Shown one piece after another: positions 33,957-43,043 of a DNA stretch of 64,000 bases. The stretch spans positions 2,046,501 through 2,110,500 of the forward strand of contig NZ_CP156084.1 in assembly GCF_040687965.1 (NCBI RefSeq), in the 5' to 3' direction. Each line of letters starts with the position of its first letter. Position 1 is the stretch's first letter. The notes under the pieces are model-generated. The model searched no databases. It saw nothing but the letters and a program-made list of their open reading frames with translations, and was not told the origin of the DNA. Position numbers and translations under genes: made by a program. Origin of the DNA: Methylocystis echinoides (GTDB lineage: Bacteria; Pseudomonadota; Alphaproteobacteria; Rhizobiales; Beijerinckiaceae).

Positions 33957-35588
33957 CTAAGGCAGCGCGCCGCTCTCCTCCGGACAAATCCGTCCCGGCG
34001 ACAGATTATCGAGGGCGTCTGACGCGAGAATTTTTGCCAACGTCTCAAAGCTAATTGGCTTCACATAGTGGCAATCGAACCCGGCCTCCAGGGTAAGCTG
34101 GCGGTCCTTTTCGCTGCCCCATCCGCTCAGCGCGACGAGAACGATGTTTTCTCCCCCGGGGGACAAGCGTATTCGACGCGAGATTTCATAGCCGTCCATC
34201 TCTGGCATTCCAATGTCGAGGAACGCCAAGTGGGGCTTGAATGCAGCCATGCCGTCCAGCGCTTCGGCGCCGCTGTAAGCAACGCGCGTCTCGGCGCCGA
34301 GCGATTGCAACAATACGACGAAACTGTCGGCCACGTCTTTGTCATCGTCGACAACCAACACCCGACGCGAGGTCGACGGCGTGTAGGCGTTCGACTCGAC
34401 CTTTGCGCGCTCGCCCCGCGTGACGACCACGGGCAGAGATATGACAAACTCGCTGCCTTGACCGGCGCCGCCGCTGCGAGCTTCGACGCGGCCTTCGTGC
34501 ATTTCAGTTAGGCTGCGGACGAGGGCCAAGCCGATGCCGAGACCGCCCTGATCGCGGCCCCTGGCGCGATAGGATTGGGAGAAAAGTTCGAAGACGCGCG
34601 GCAGCATTCCTGGAAGAATGCCCATCCCATTGTCGCGCACGCTGACGACGGCGGTTTGCCTTTCGCGCCGCAGTGAAATTTCTATGCGTCCGCCGCGTGG
34701 GGTGTATTTCGCTGCGTTATTGATGAGATTGGCGAAGACCTGCGCGAGACGCACAGGATCGCCGTTGACCGCGAGGCGTTCGTCGCCCAGCGATACGACG
34801 AGTTCGTGCTGCTCAGACTTGATTAAAGGCTCGCTGATCTCGACCGCCCGTTCGATGATGTCCGCGAGGTTCACGACCCGCCGCTGCAGTGTGATTTTTC
34901 CCGTGCTGATGCGAGACACTTCGAGAAGATCGTCGACGAGCCGGACCAGGTGGTCAACCTGACGTTCAACCATCGAGATGAGCGAGCTGGCTTTCTCTCT
35001 GGAGGCCGCATCGTCGCCGTTCAACCTGCGCAGGACGTAGACGGCGCTGCGAATGGGAGCCAGTGGATTGCGCAGTTCATGCGCCAGCGTAGCGAGAAAC
35101 TCGTCCTTCTTACGGCCGGCTGATTCGGCGGTCTCGAGCGCATCGCGGATGATGTACTGAAGGCGCCGGGCTTCAATGGCGGCGCGCAGGGTGCTGACCA
35201 ACGTGCGTTTGGGGACGGGACGTTCGAGGAAGTTCACGTTCGGACGACGTTCGAGCCAATGCAGCGCAATGAAATCTCTCGAAGCAGCTGATCTGCCAAG
35301 GAGCATGACGATTGGCATTGACGACCAGGGCGGCTCTGAATCGATCAAAGCGTCCGGTTTTGCGGCGTCTTTGCCGGCAAGCGCTTCTTCCGCGATGAGC
35401 ACCGCGCCAGCGCCGATTGCGATCTCGCGGCGAAGCGATTCGATATCAGCGCAGACATGGGGACGAAGACCGCTGCGCAAGAGCGTTTGCTCTGCAAGGG
35501 CGGCGTCGCGCCCCTGCGGCGTGAGAATGAGGATGCGAAAGTCCGTGGCGTCGTGACTGTCGTGGGCAGCGACGGCAACTGGATTCAT
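33957..35588 (-). CDS. Hybrid sensor kinase-response regulator
   Basis: 543 residues, no membrane helix, so cytoplasmic. Order: degenerate receiver-like domain (about 15-130, ILILTPQGRDAALAEQ), HisKA with phospho-His near residue 169 (HELRNPLAPI), HATPase (NNAAKYTPRGG, GLGIGLALV), and a C-terminal receiver with Asp near 457 (LDIGMPEMDG). Its start overlaps the kaiC-like stop by 4 bp (ATGA), so it is translated with the KaiC-like protein and may act in the same signalling unit. Confidence 0.92.
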   Translation of the reverse strand: MNPVAVAAHDSHDATDFRILILTPQGRDAALAEQTLLRSGLRPHVCADIESLRREIAIGAGAVLIAEEALAGKDAAKPDALIDSEPPWSSMPIVMLLGRSAASRDFIALHWLERRPNVNFLERPVPKRTLVSTLRAAIEARRLQYIIRDALETAESAGRKKDEFLATLAHELRNPLAPIRSAVYVLRRLNGDDAASREKASSLISMVERQVDHLVRLVDDLLEVSRISTGKITLQRRVVNLADIIERAVEISEPLIKSEQHELVVSLGDERLAVNGDPVRLAQVFANLINNAAKYTPRGGRIEISLRRERQTAVVSVRDNGMGILPGMLPRVFELFSQSYRARGRDQGGLGIGLALVRSLTEMHEGRVEARSGGAGQGSEFVISLPVVVTRGERAKVESNAYTPSTSRRVLVVDDDKDVADSFVVLLQSLGAETRVAYSGAEALDGMAAFKPHLAFLDIGMPEMDGYEISRRIRLSPGGENIVLVALSGWGSEKDRQLTLEAGFDCHYVKPISFETLAKILASDALDNLSPGRICPEESGALP

Positions 35589-37075
35589 TCAAGCCCCCGT
35601 GTCCCCGGTGCGCTGCTATAAACCGGCGTGCCTGTGAGCACTCCAGTAAAGCCGGTCAAGGGTTCGCTCACTCGGACGCCGCCCGGTTGCAGAATGAACT
35701 CACGGATGGTGTGCTCGTGCTTCCCACTACGCTTCTTGACCACGGACAGCGCCTTTCGGATCGTCCCTTCCGTTTCAAAATAGCGCAGCAAAAAGACATT
35801 GTCGGCCAGAAAGCTCAAATCGATCGGCGCGGTCATCTCGGGACCGAGTATGCCGTGCTGGGTTAAGGTCAGGAGCGTCACAACCTGTCGGCGGTTTAAG
35901 TAGGAGACGAGCTCACGGATGTGCAGAAGAACCGTGGGCTCCTCCATTGCCGACTGAAGGTAGCCGTTCAAGGTGTCAATCACCACGACCTTGACATTCT
36001 CCTCCTCGACCTGCCGGACAAGAAGATGGGCAATTTGGCCAGCGCTAAGCTCCGCCGGGTCCAAATGGTCTATGTAAAGCCGTCCCGCGTCCCGCGCCCC
36101 CGCCAAGTCGAGCCCCAGACCGTGGCTCCGGGTCAAATGAGTCTCGACGCTCTCGTCGAAGAGGAGAAGAGAACTCTTTTCGGCGTGCGTGGCGGCTGCA
36201 AACGCGTAGAGCGTCGTGATCGTTGACTTGCCGATGCCCGCAGGTCCGACAACGAGGGTGCTGGAGCCACGTGGAAGCCCGCCGCCGGTGAGGGCGTCGA
36301 TCTGCCCAATTCCACACTGCAGGGGTTCAGTGCTGGCCAAGCTCACATAGCTCTGGGCGATGAGGCGCGGGTAGACGACAATCCCGCCCGTTGCGATGAC
36401 GAAATCATGCGCGCCGCTGAGATATCTGCAGCCGCGCATCTTCCTCACACGCAGCCGTCTTCGGTCCGCGCCATAAGTATAATCCGCCTGATGCAGTTCA
36501 ATTATTCCATCGGCGAGGGTCTGGCTGCGCAGGTCCTTCTCGGTCATGGAGGCTTCGTCCAGCATCACGGTCGTACACGCGCGTGCGGCCATAAAGTCGC
36601 GAATACGCTTCAGTTGCCGGCGATAAAAGGCCGGCGTCGGCGCCAAAACCCGAAGGCTCGAAATTGTGTCGAGGACGAGCAGAGTCGGCCGTAGCCGCTC
36701 GACCTCAGCGAAAAGATGCGAAAGCGTCTCTCCGACCTCTACCTCGGCCTCCGGAAAGAGCGTGTAATCAGAGGCGGCGTCCGCTTCGCGGGCGTCGTCC
36801 GCTAAGTGAGTGGTTTGGACGCCGTCCAGGCTCCAACCGTGCGAAGCCGCGATTGATCCGAGTTGCTCAGGCGTCTCTGCATTCGATGCGAGCAGACAGG
36901 TCTCGCCACGCCTGAGCGCCTCGAGCAGGAATTGCAGCGCAATCGTGGTCTTTCCGCTACCCGGAGGCCCCTCGACCAGCAATAGCGCGCCTCGCGGAAG
37001 CCCGCCCTTCAGGACCTCGTCGAGACCAGGGACGCCGGAGCGAAACCGGGGCGTTTCCAGGATGGTAACAGACAT
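35585..37075 (-). CDS. kaiC: KaiC-like double RecA-fold ATPase
   Basis: 496 residues from the ATG at 37075. Two KaiC domains, each with a P-loop: GPPGSGKTT (36-44) and GPAGIGKST (about 278-286), and Walker B-like LLVLDTISSL and VVVIDTLNGY. The C-terminal tail is short. There are no kaiA/kaiB genes nearby, as in many non-cyanobacterial KaiC systems linked to stress adaptation. An ATG at 37108 is possible, but the promoter motif at 37114-37139 would start transcription at about 37107, favouring 37075. Co-translated with a hybrid kinase. Confidence 0.9.
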   Translation of the reverse strand: MSVTILETPRFRSGVPGLDEVLKGGLPRGALLLVEGPPGSGKTTIALQFLLEALRRGETCLLASNAETPEQLGSIAASHGWSLDGVQTTHLADDAREADAASDYTLFPEAEVEVGETLSHLFAEVERLRPTLLVLDTISSLRVLAPTPAFYRRQLKRIRDFMAARACTTVMLDEASMTEKDLRSQTLADGIIELHQADYTYGADRRRLRVRKMRGCRYLSGAHDFVIATGGIVVYPRLIAQSYVSLASTEPLQCGIGQIDALTGGGLPRGSSTLVVGPAGIGKSTITTLYAFAAATHAEKSSLLLFDESVETHLTRSHGLGLDLAGARDAGRLYIDHLDPAELSAGQIAHLLVRQVEEENVKVVVIDTLNGYLQSAMEEPTVLLHIRELVSYLNRRQVVTLLTLTQHGILGPEMTAPIDLSFLADNVFLLRYFETEGTIRKALSVVKKRSGKHEHTIREFILQPGGVRVSEPLTGFTGVLTGTPVYSSAPGTRGLE

Positions 37076-37113
37076 TGCGGCGATCCAGGGTCTGTAGACG
37101 CGAAACAAACAGT

Positions 37114-37139
37114 AACGCCGATCGAGACTAAGCTGTTCC
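37114..37139 (-). promoter_or_regulatory. EcfG-type general-stress promoter for kaiC operon
   Basis: On the minus strand GGAAC (37139-37135), 17 bases, CGTT (37117-37114): an exact match to the alphaproteobacterial EcfG consensus. The predicted start near 37107 gives a 32-base leader to the ATG at 37075. Confidence 0.7.
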
Positions 37140-37493
37140 TTGCGCCGGGACCAGCCCTCAAACTCGAGCTCGGATTATCTAATAACGACAAACGCTTACG
37201 CTCTCTTCGACTTCGAACGGCGGGAAGGCCATTCTCCGCGCGACATCCCGTCGGCAGTCGGCGGGTGCGAGACAATCACAGCCGCATCTGCGAAATTCAT
37301 AGCCGAACTGCCGACGTCCGCTTTCGTAGCCGGCGCTGCGTTACTGCAGCGTACTGCACAACCGCGAAACGCCGTCTGCGTCCACCTTCGCTTCGCACGG
37401 TCCAACGAAGGGGCGTCAAAACACATCAGACGAACGACAACTTCACTCCTTCTTCAAACGCCTCGCCAGGTCGAACGAATCTGAAGGGTCTGC

Positions 37494-37518
37494 GGAACAA
37501 AAAAGCAAAAGCCAAGTT
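37494..37518 (+). promoter_or_regulatory. EcfG-like promoter motif for katE
   Basis: GGAAC (37494-37498), 16 bases, AGTT (37515-37518), one mismatch from GGAAC-N16/17-CGTT, about 110 bases before the catalase ATG. Stress-sigma control of a large catalase would be usual. Confidence 0.5.
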
Positions 37519-37629
37519 TAGAGTAAAACGCTGCAATTAACCCGCGCGTTCGGCCAAAACTCCATTTACCTCACAGACGCGTCCCAAAGGCCGCTGCGCG
37601 ACTTAATTAAGCCTCCTGGGGAGCCGAAA

Positions 37630-39705
37630 ATGACGAATGGGCGAGCTGATATCGATTTTGTTGGAAGCGGCGGAGAGACCCACCAGACGGCCTCGGCGTC
37701 CATGGAACGACTGACAACCAATCACGGCGTTGCTATCTCTGATAATCAGAATTCGCTCCGAGCAGGGGGGAGAGGCCCGACGCTGCTAGAGGATTTCGCA
37801 TTCCGTGAGAAGATCTTCCATTTCGACCACGAGCGTATTCCTGAACGGATCGTCCATGCCCGCGGCTCGGGCGCTCGTGGATATTTCGAACTCACGAAGT
37901 CGCTCGCGAATTATACCCGCGCGAAAGTTTTGACTGAAGTTGGGCAAAAGACCCAAGTGTTTGTGCGATTCTCGACCGTCGCCGGCGGAGCGGGCTCCGT
38001 CGACACCCCGCGCGACGTCAGGGGCTTCGCCGTCAAGTTCTACACGAAGGAAGGAAACTGGGATCTTGTTGGAAACAACATTCCCGTTTTTTTCATCCAG
38101 GATGCCATCAAATTTCCGGATCTCATTCACTCTGTAAAAATGGAGGCCGACAGAGGGTATCCGCAGGCGGCGTCCGCTCACGATACATTCTGGGATTTCA
38201 TTAGTCTTTCGCCGGAAACCACTCATATGCTGCTGTGGGCAATGTCCGACCGCGCAATCCCACGATCGCTGCGCATGATCGAAGGGTTTGGCGTTCACAC
38301 ATTTCGTTTGACGCTGGACGGCGGCGAATCCCACTTCGTCAAATTTCATTGGCGGCCCAAGCTTGGATTGCAGTCGACCTGCTGGGATGAGGCGGTGAAG
38401 ATTGCAGGCGCAGACCCGGATTTTCATCGCCGCGATTTGTATGAAGCGATCGCGAGCGGCAATTTCCCCGAGTGGGATCTCGGCGTGCAGATCTTCACTG
38501 AAGAGCAAGCTCTGCAGTTTCCTTTTGACGTGCTCGACGCGACAAAACTCGTGCCGGAAGAAATGGTTCCGGTCCAGGTGGTTGGACACTTGGTTTTGAA
38601 TGAGAATCCGGACAATTTTTTCGCCGAAACAGAACAGGTGGCGTTTCTGCCATCAAACATGCCGCCCGGGATCGAAGCGTCCGAAGACCCATTGCTTCAA
38701 GGTCGCTTCTTTTCCTATCAGGATACGCAACTCTCGCGTCTGGGAAGCACGAATTTTCATCAGATCCCGGTCAATCGCCCAAAGGGGTGCCCGTTTCACA
38801 ATATGCAGCGAGACGGCCACATGCAGACGATGGTTCCCATGGGCCGGGCCAACTATGAACCAAACAGCCTTGCAGAAGCGGGCGAACCGGGTGGGCCGCG
38901 TGAGACGCCGTCAGGATATCGGACACACCCTGTCCCGACCGAGGGCGTCAAGGCGCGGGTGCGTTCGGAGACTTTCGCCGACCATTACTCCCAGGCGCGG
39001 CTCTTTTACCGCTCACAGTCAAATGTCGAGCAGCAACACATTGCATCCGCAATCGTCTTTGAACTTTCGAAGGTTCAGATTCCCGCTATCAGAGGCCGGA
39101 TCCTACAAAACCTGCTCAATGTCGATGTTACTCTCGTCGAGGGGGTATCGAGGGGGCTCGGCATAAAGGCCCCGACCGAACCCGCGCCGCGCGCCGCCGA
39201 AATCGTCGACATGACGCCGTCGCCGGCGTTGCGTCTGATTGATAAATATCCGCCGACGTTGGAGGGTCGCTGTATTGGAATCCTCGTTACGGACGGCGCA
39301 GACGGGAAGCTGCTGGAGGCGTTGATAAGCGCCGTCACAAAAGCCCGCGCGAGCGCTAAAATCGTCTCCTCGAGGATCGGTGGAGTGATGCTGAAGGACG
39401 GTTCGACCCTTCAAGCCGATGCGCAACTTCAGGGAAGCCCGTCGGCGATATTTGACGCTGTGGTCCTGCTCGTCGCCAAAGAAGGCGCTTCAGCGCTGCT
39501 CGCAGATCGCGCCGCTATTAATTTCGTGAGCGACGCCTATGCCCATTTGAAGGCGATTGCGGTCACGCCAGAAGCCAGGGCTATTCTGGACAAGGCCGAC
39601 GTCAAGGCAGACGAGGGCGTCGTAGACGCCTCGAAGGCCGCCGCCTTCGTGAAGGCCGCAGCAAAACGCTACTATGCACGTGAAGCGACGATCCATGCTC
39701 CGTAA
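37630..39705 (+). CDS. katE: Large-subunit catalase (KatE/HPII type)
   Basis: 691 residues, behind GGGGAGCCGAAA. Monofunctional heme catalase decomposing H2O2. Catalytic His lies in RIPERIVHARGSGA; FVRFSTVAGGAGSVDT and the NNIPVFFIQDAIKFPD segment are family signatures; the proximal Tyr region is FSYQDTQLSRLG. The extra C-terminal domain (about 545-690) is the DJ-1/PfpI-like domain that marks large-subunit clade-2 catalases. Divergent from the kaiC operon and probably under general-stress control. Confidence 0.95.
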   Translation: MTNGRADIDFVGSGGETHQTASASMERLTTNHGVAISDNQNSLRAGGRGPTLLEDFAFREKIFHFDHERIPERIVHARGSGARGYFELTKSLANYTRAKVLTEVGQKTQVFVRFSTVAGGAGSVDTPRDVRGFAVKFYTKEGNWDLVGNNIPVFFIQDAIKFPDLIHSVKMEADRGYPQAASAHDTFWDFISLSPETTHMLLWAMSDRAIPRSLRMIEGFGVHTFRLTLDGGESHFVKFHWRPKLGLQSTCWDEAVKIAGADPDFHRRDLYEAIASGNFPEWDLGVQIFTEEQALQFPFDVLDATKLVPEEMVPVQVVGHLVLNENPDNFFAETEQVAFLPSNMPPGIEASEDPLLQGRFFSYQDTQLSRLGSTNFHQIPVNRPKGCPFHNMQRDGHMQTMVPMGRANYEPNSLAEAGEPGGPRETPSGYRTHPVPTEGVKARVRSETFADHYSQARLFYRSQSNVEQQHIASAIVFELSKVQIPAIRGRILQNLLNVDVTLVEGVSRGLGIKAPTEPAPRAAEIVDMTPSPALRLIDKYPPTLEGRCIGILVTDGADGKLLEALISAVTKARASAKIVSSRIGGVMLKDGSTLQADAQLQGSPSAIFDAVVLLVAKEGASALLADRAAINFVSDAYAHLKAIAVTPEARAILDKADVKADEGVVDASKAAAFVKAAAKRYYAREATIHAP

Positions 39706-39740
39706 TATATAATTGCTCGGCTCAGGCGTAAGGACCAACT

Positions 39741-40853
39741 ATGAAAGCGTTCTACTGTCAGAATTGCGGACACACGGTCGTATTCGAGAATACAATCTGC
39801 ATAAGTTGCGACCGCCATCTCGGGTACGATCCCACGCGCGATCGAATGGTGTCTGTCGAAGCCGACGGCGGGGGATGGCGCACCCATGATGCGGCTCCAG
39901 AGCGGTATCGCTTTTGCAAGAACTGGGAGATGCGCGGATGCAATTGGCTGATCGCGCTCGACTCCAAGGAAGAATTTTGCGAAGCGTGCCGCCACAATCG
40001 GACCATTCCAAATATATCAGATCCCGCCTCCGCTGTGGCGTGGCAGAAGATCGAGCTGGCGAAGCGGCGGCTTTTGTACAGCTTGATCAAGCTCGGACTC
40101 CCGCATCCGTCTGCGGCGGACGAAGATCCGGAGCCGCTTATCTTTGACTTCCTGGAGCCCGAACATTCCAGGCCAGTTTTCACGGGGCACGATTGCGGCG
40201 TTATTACAATCTCTCTCGCTGAAGCCGATGATGCAGCGAGGGAGAAGACGCGACAGGACATGGGCGAACCTTACCGAACGCTTCTGGGGCATTTCAGGCA
40301 TGAGATCGGCCATTACTACTGGGACAGGCTGGTTCGGGACGACAACGCAATCCAGCAGTTCAGGAGCATGTTTGGCGACGAGCGCGTAGACTACGAAGCC
40401 TCCCTGAAACGACATTACGAGGCGGGCCCTCCAGCCGATTGGCAGGATCGCTACATCAGCGCCTATGCCTCTACCCATCCATGGGAGGACTTCGCAGAAA
40501 CATTCGCGCACTATCTACATATTGTCGACACGCTCGAAACCGGAAGAGCCGCGGGCCTCACTCTGAGACGAGCAGATGGCAAGGCGGCCGCCGTTGCATT
40601 CGATCCCTATCGGTTTCCAAAAATGGCGGACATGCTCGACCATTGGCTCGATCTGGCCTTTGCGCTCAACAACATCGCGCGTGCGATGGGACAGGCGGAT
40701 CTTTACCCCTTCGTTATTTCTCCGACCGTCTCCGAAAAGCTGGGCTTCGTACAGACCGTCATCCAGTCGAAGGCCGATGAATTGACCTCCCACGGCGAAT
40801 CAATGCAGCCACACAGTATGATGGCTGTAGCGCCTAGGATGAACGCAGGATAG
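39741..40853 (+). CDS. Zinc-binding metallopeptidase-like protein
   Basis: 370 residues. The N-terminus is a zinc-ribbon-like segment (FYCQNCGHTVVFEN, CISCDRHLGYD), with further Cys in RFCKNWEMRGCNWL and EFCEACRHN. The middle has the zincin motif HEIGHYYWDRL (about residue 191) with Glu as catalytic base, and a second conserved block HPWEDFAETFAHYLHI supplying a third ligand. This matches the putative zinc-binding metallopeptidase family (DUF2248 type). The substrate is unknown. It lies 35 bp after katE and may be read through from it. Confidence 0.88.
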   Translation: MKAFYCQNCGHTVVFENTICISCDRHLGYDPTRDRMVSVEADGGGWRTHDAAPERYRFCKNWEMRGCNWLIALDSKEEFCEACRHNRTIPNISDPASAVAWQKIELAKRRLLYSLIKLGLPHPSAADEDPEPLIFDFLEPEHSRPVFTGHDCGVITISLAEADDAAREKTRQDMGEPYRTLLGHFRHEIGHYYWDRLVRDDNAIQQFRSMFGDERVDYEASLKRHYEAGPPADWQDRYISAYASTHPWEDFAETFAHYLHIVDTLETGRAAGLTLRRADGKAAAVAFDPYRFPKMADMLDHWLDLAFALNNIARAMGQADLYPFVISPTVSEKLGFVQTVIQSKADELTSHGESMQPHSMMAVAPRMNAG

Positions 40854-40988
40854 ATAAGCCTGTAACAATCAGAATATCTAGTCGAACAGAGAAACGAGCG
40901 CGGCTAACTATAAATGGCGTGAGGTCGGCTTTCGCCATCGCAACTCGGACGCTGCGGTCTGACCTTAGCGTCAATAAGGGCGCAGAGC

Positions 40989-42740
40989 TCAATAACCTTC
41001 CGCGAGCGCTCCGCGATGCCTCGGATCGGCGGCGCCAGTCAGAAGACCATCCTTGCGAGCGATCGTATAAGCGGACCCGATCGCTTCGCGCACGACCACT
41101 CGGTGCCCAAAGGCCTCGAGGATACGGATGGTGTCTGGTGAAACGCCGCGTTCGATGCGCAATTCGTCGGGCTGCCACTGATGGTGGACGCGGGGCGCCT
41201 GCGCGGCCTCCGCAACGTTCAGACCGTGGTCGACGGTGTCCAGAATAATTTGAAGCACGATGGAAATGATGCGCGAGCCACCCGCGCCTCCTGTCACCAA
41301 TTCCAGCATCCCGTCCTTGAAAACCATCGTTGGACTCATGGAGGAGAGCGGGCGCTTTGCGGGCGCAGGCGCGTTGGCGTCGCCGCCGAGCAATCCGTAA
41401 TTGTTCGGAGCGCCCGGCTTCGCGGAAAAATCGTCGAGTTCGACATTCAGCAGGACGCCCGTCCCTTCAGCAACGAGCCCGGAGCCGTAGGGGAGGTTGA
41501 GGGTATAGGTATTTGCGACCGCGTTTCCATTTTCGTCGACGATCGAAAAATGAGTCGTCTGGTCGCTTTCGTAGCGCTCAGGGCGGCCAGGCGAGACCTC
41601 GATGGCGGGCCGGGCGTGATCGCTGACGATTTTTTTCCGCAAATCATCGGCGTAGATTTTCGAGATGAGGCTGCTTACGGGAATTTGCACAAAGTCGGGA
41701 TCGCCCAGATAGAGGGAGCGGTCGGCGAAGGCGAGTTTCTCCGCCTCCGCCATCGCGTGGATGGTCGCCGCGGAATTGAAGCCCTGCGCCCCCAGCGGAA
41801 AGCCTTCGAGAATATTGGCGATCTCGATGATGTGCACGCCGCCGGAGGAAGGTGGCGGCATCGAGACGATCCCATGCCCTCGATAGTTTCCACGCACCGG
41901 CGCGCGCTCAACAGCATGGTAGCCCGCCAAATCCTCCAAAGTCATGCGCCCTCCCGCCTCCTGGACTGCGGCGACGATCTTCTCGGCCACCGGGCCGGTA
42001 TAGAAGCCAGCGGCTCCACGGGACGCGATCGTCTCCAACGTCGCTACGAGGTCGTTGAGCGCAAGATGGTCGCCTGGGCGCGGCGCCGTTTTATCAGGCC
42101 TCAGATAGATCTTTGCGGAAGAAGGGTGGCGCGCGAGCGCCGCCGCGGCGAAGGGAAGCGAATCCGCGAGATCGTCATCGACCATCAGGCCTTGGCGCGC
42201 CAGAGCCGCCGCCGGGGCGATCAATTCGGCGAAGGTAAATCGGCCCGATCCATATTTGCGCCAAGCGAGCTCCAACCCGGCTACTGTCCCTGGCACGCCG
42301 ATCGATAGGCCGCTGAAAAGTGACTTCATGCGGTCCGGTTGGCGTTTCTCGTTGAGAAACATGTCCTTTGTGGTCAGCGCCGGCGCCGTCTCGCGGTAAT
42401 CGACGCAGGTTGTTGTCTTGCTCTCCGACAGATGAATCAACATAAACCCGCCGCCGCCGAGATTGCCGGCGCGCGGCAAGGTTACCGCAAGCGAAAATCC
42501 TATAGCGACCGCGGCGTCCACGGCGTTGCCTCCCTTCTTCAAAATGTCTATCCCAACCCGAGAAGCCGCCGCCTCCTGACTAACGACCATAGCGTGTCGT
42601 GACGTCACAGGCCGAGCGATCGCCAGATCAGACGCGATCGTTTGGCTTTGCGCCGAGACCTGAGAACTGAGTAGAAACATCGCAAAGATTGACAGCCATA
42701 TCTTTTGCAGCTTGCGCACGTCTGCTTTTTGCGCATTCAT
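40989..42740 (-). CDS. ggt: Gamma-glutamyltransferase
   Basis: 583 residues with a signal peptide (IWLSIFAMFLLSSQVSA). Periplasmic Ntn-hydrolase that hydrolyses or transfers the gamma-glutamyl group of glutathione. Autocleavage Thr near residue 395 in DQTTHFSIVDENG; the small subunit keeps YTLNLPYGSG, RPLSSMSPTMVF, GGAGGSRII and HHQWQPDELRIE. All hallmark motifs are present, so it should be active. Transcribed alone. Confidence 0.96.
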   Translation of the reverse strand: MNAQKADVRKLQKIWLSIFAMFLLSSQVSAQSQTIASDLAIARPVTSRHAMVVSQEAAASRVGIDILKKGGNAVDAAVAIGFSLAVTLPRAGNLGGGGFMLIHLSESKTTTCVDYRETAPALTTKDMFLNEKRQPDRMKSLFSGLSIGVPGTVAGLELAWRKYGSGRFTFAELIAPAAALARQGLMVDDDLADSLPFAAAALARHPSSAKIYLRPDKTAPRPGDHLALNDLVATLETIASRGAAGFYTGPVAEKIVAAVQEAGGRMTLEDLAGYHAVERAPVRGNYRGHGIVSMPPPSSGGVHIIEIANILEGFPLGAQGFNSAATIHAMAEAEKLAFADRSLYLGDPDFVQIPVSSLISKIYADDLRKKIVSDHARPAIEVSPGRPERYESDQTTHFSIVDENGNAVANTYTLNLPYGSGLVAEGTGVLLNVELDDFSAKPGAPNNYGLLGGDANAPAPAKRPLSSMSPTMVFKDGMLELVTGGAGGSRIISIVLQIILDTVDHGLNVAEAAQAPRVHHQWQPDELRIERGVSPDTIRILEAFGHRVVVREAIGSAYTIARKDGLLTGAADPRHRGALAEGY

Positions 42741-43043
42741 TCAGCTCTCCCTCGTCCCGTCGCGACAAGACAAACATAGCTGGCCCAGTCAGACAATTGC
42801 TATGCGCGTCGTCGAAGCAGCCGCGCTTGCGCAATCGCGTCCGTCAAACTCTGAGACGACCCTTCGGTCAGCCGCTGCGACTCGAGAAAAGCGTTGTCGA
42901 CCGTCGGCGGCGAGAAGCTCGGCTTTCCGGCCGGCTTCCGCTTCATTTGGCGACCCGAGTTCATAACGTTTCAAATTGAAACCAGAGCGCGTCAGCCTTA
43001 TACTCGCGCTGGAATCGACTCCCCGGGGCCGGAGGAATTGCGC
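42741..43043. other. Divergent intergenic region ggt / CYTH-like gene
   Basis: About 300 bases between divergent genes. The upstream part of the plus-strand open frame is not considered coding because GGAGG at 43031-43035 points to a TTG start at 43044. No clear promoter motif chosen. Confidence 0.45.

Larger units (their letters stand above)
37109..37629. other. Divergent intergenic region between kaiC and katE
   Basis: About 520 bases. Open frames here lack ribosome sites and look random. It carries two outward-facing EcfG-like promoter motifs (listed separately) and an AT-richer stretch (37495-37560) before katE. Confidence 0.6.

Noticed and set aside
37140-37540. Overlapping open frames between kaiC and katE
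   Set aside because: No ribosome sites or protein-like patterns; the region carries divergent promoter motifs instead.
42894-43043. Upstream 50-codon extension of the CYTH-like protein
   Set aside because: GGAGG directly before the TTG at 43044 is a better start, and the extension shows no conserved pattern.
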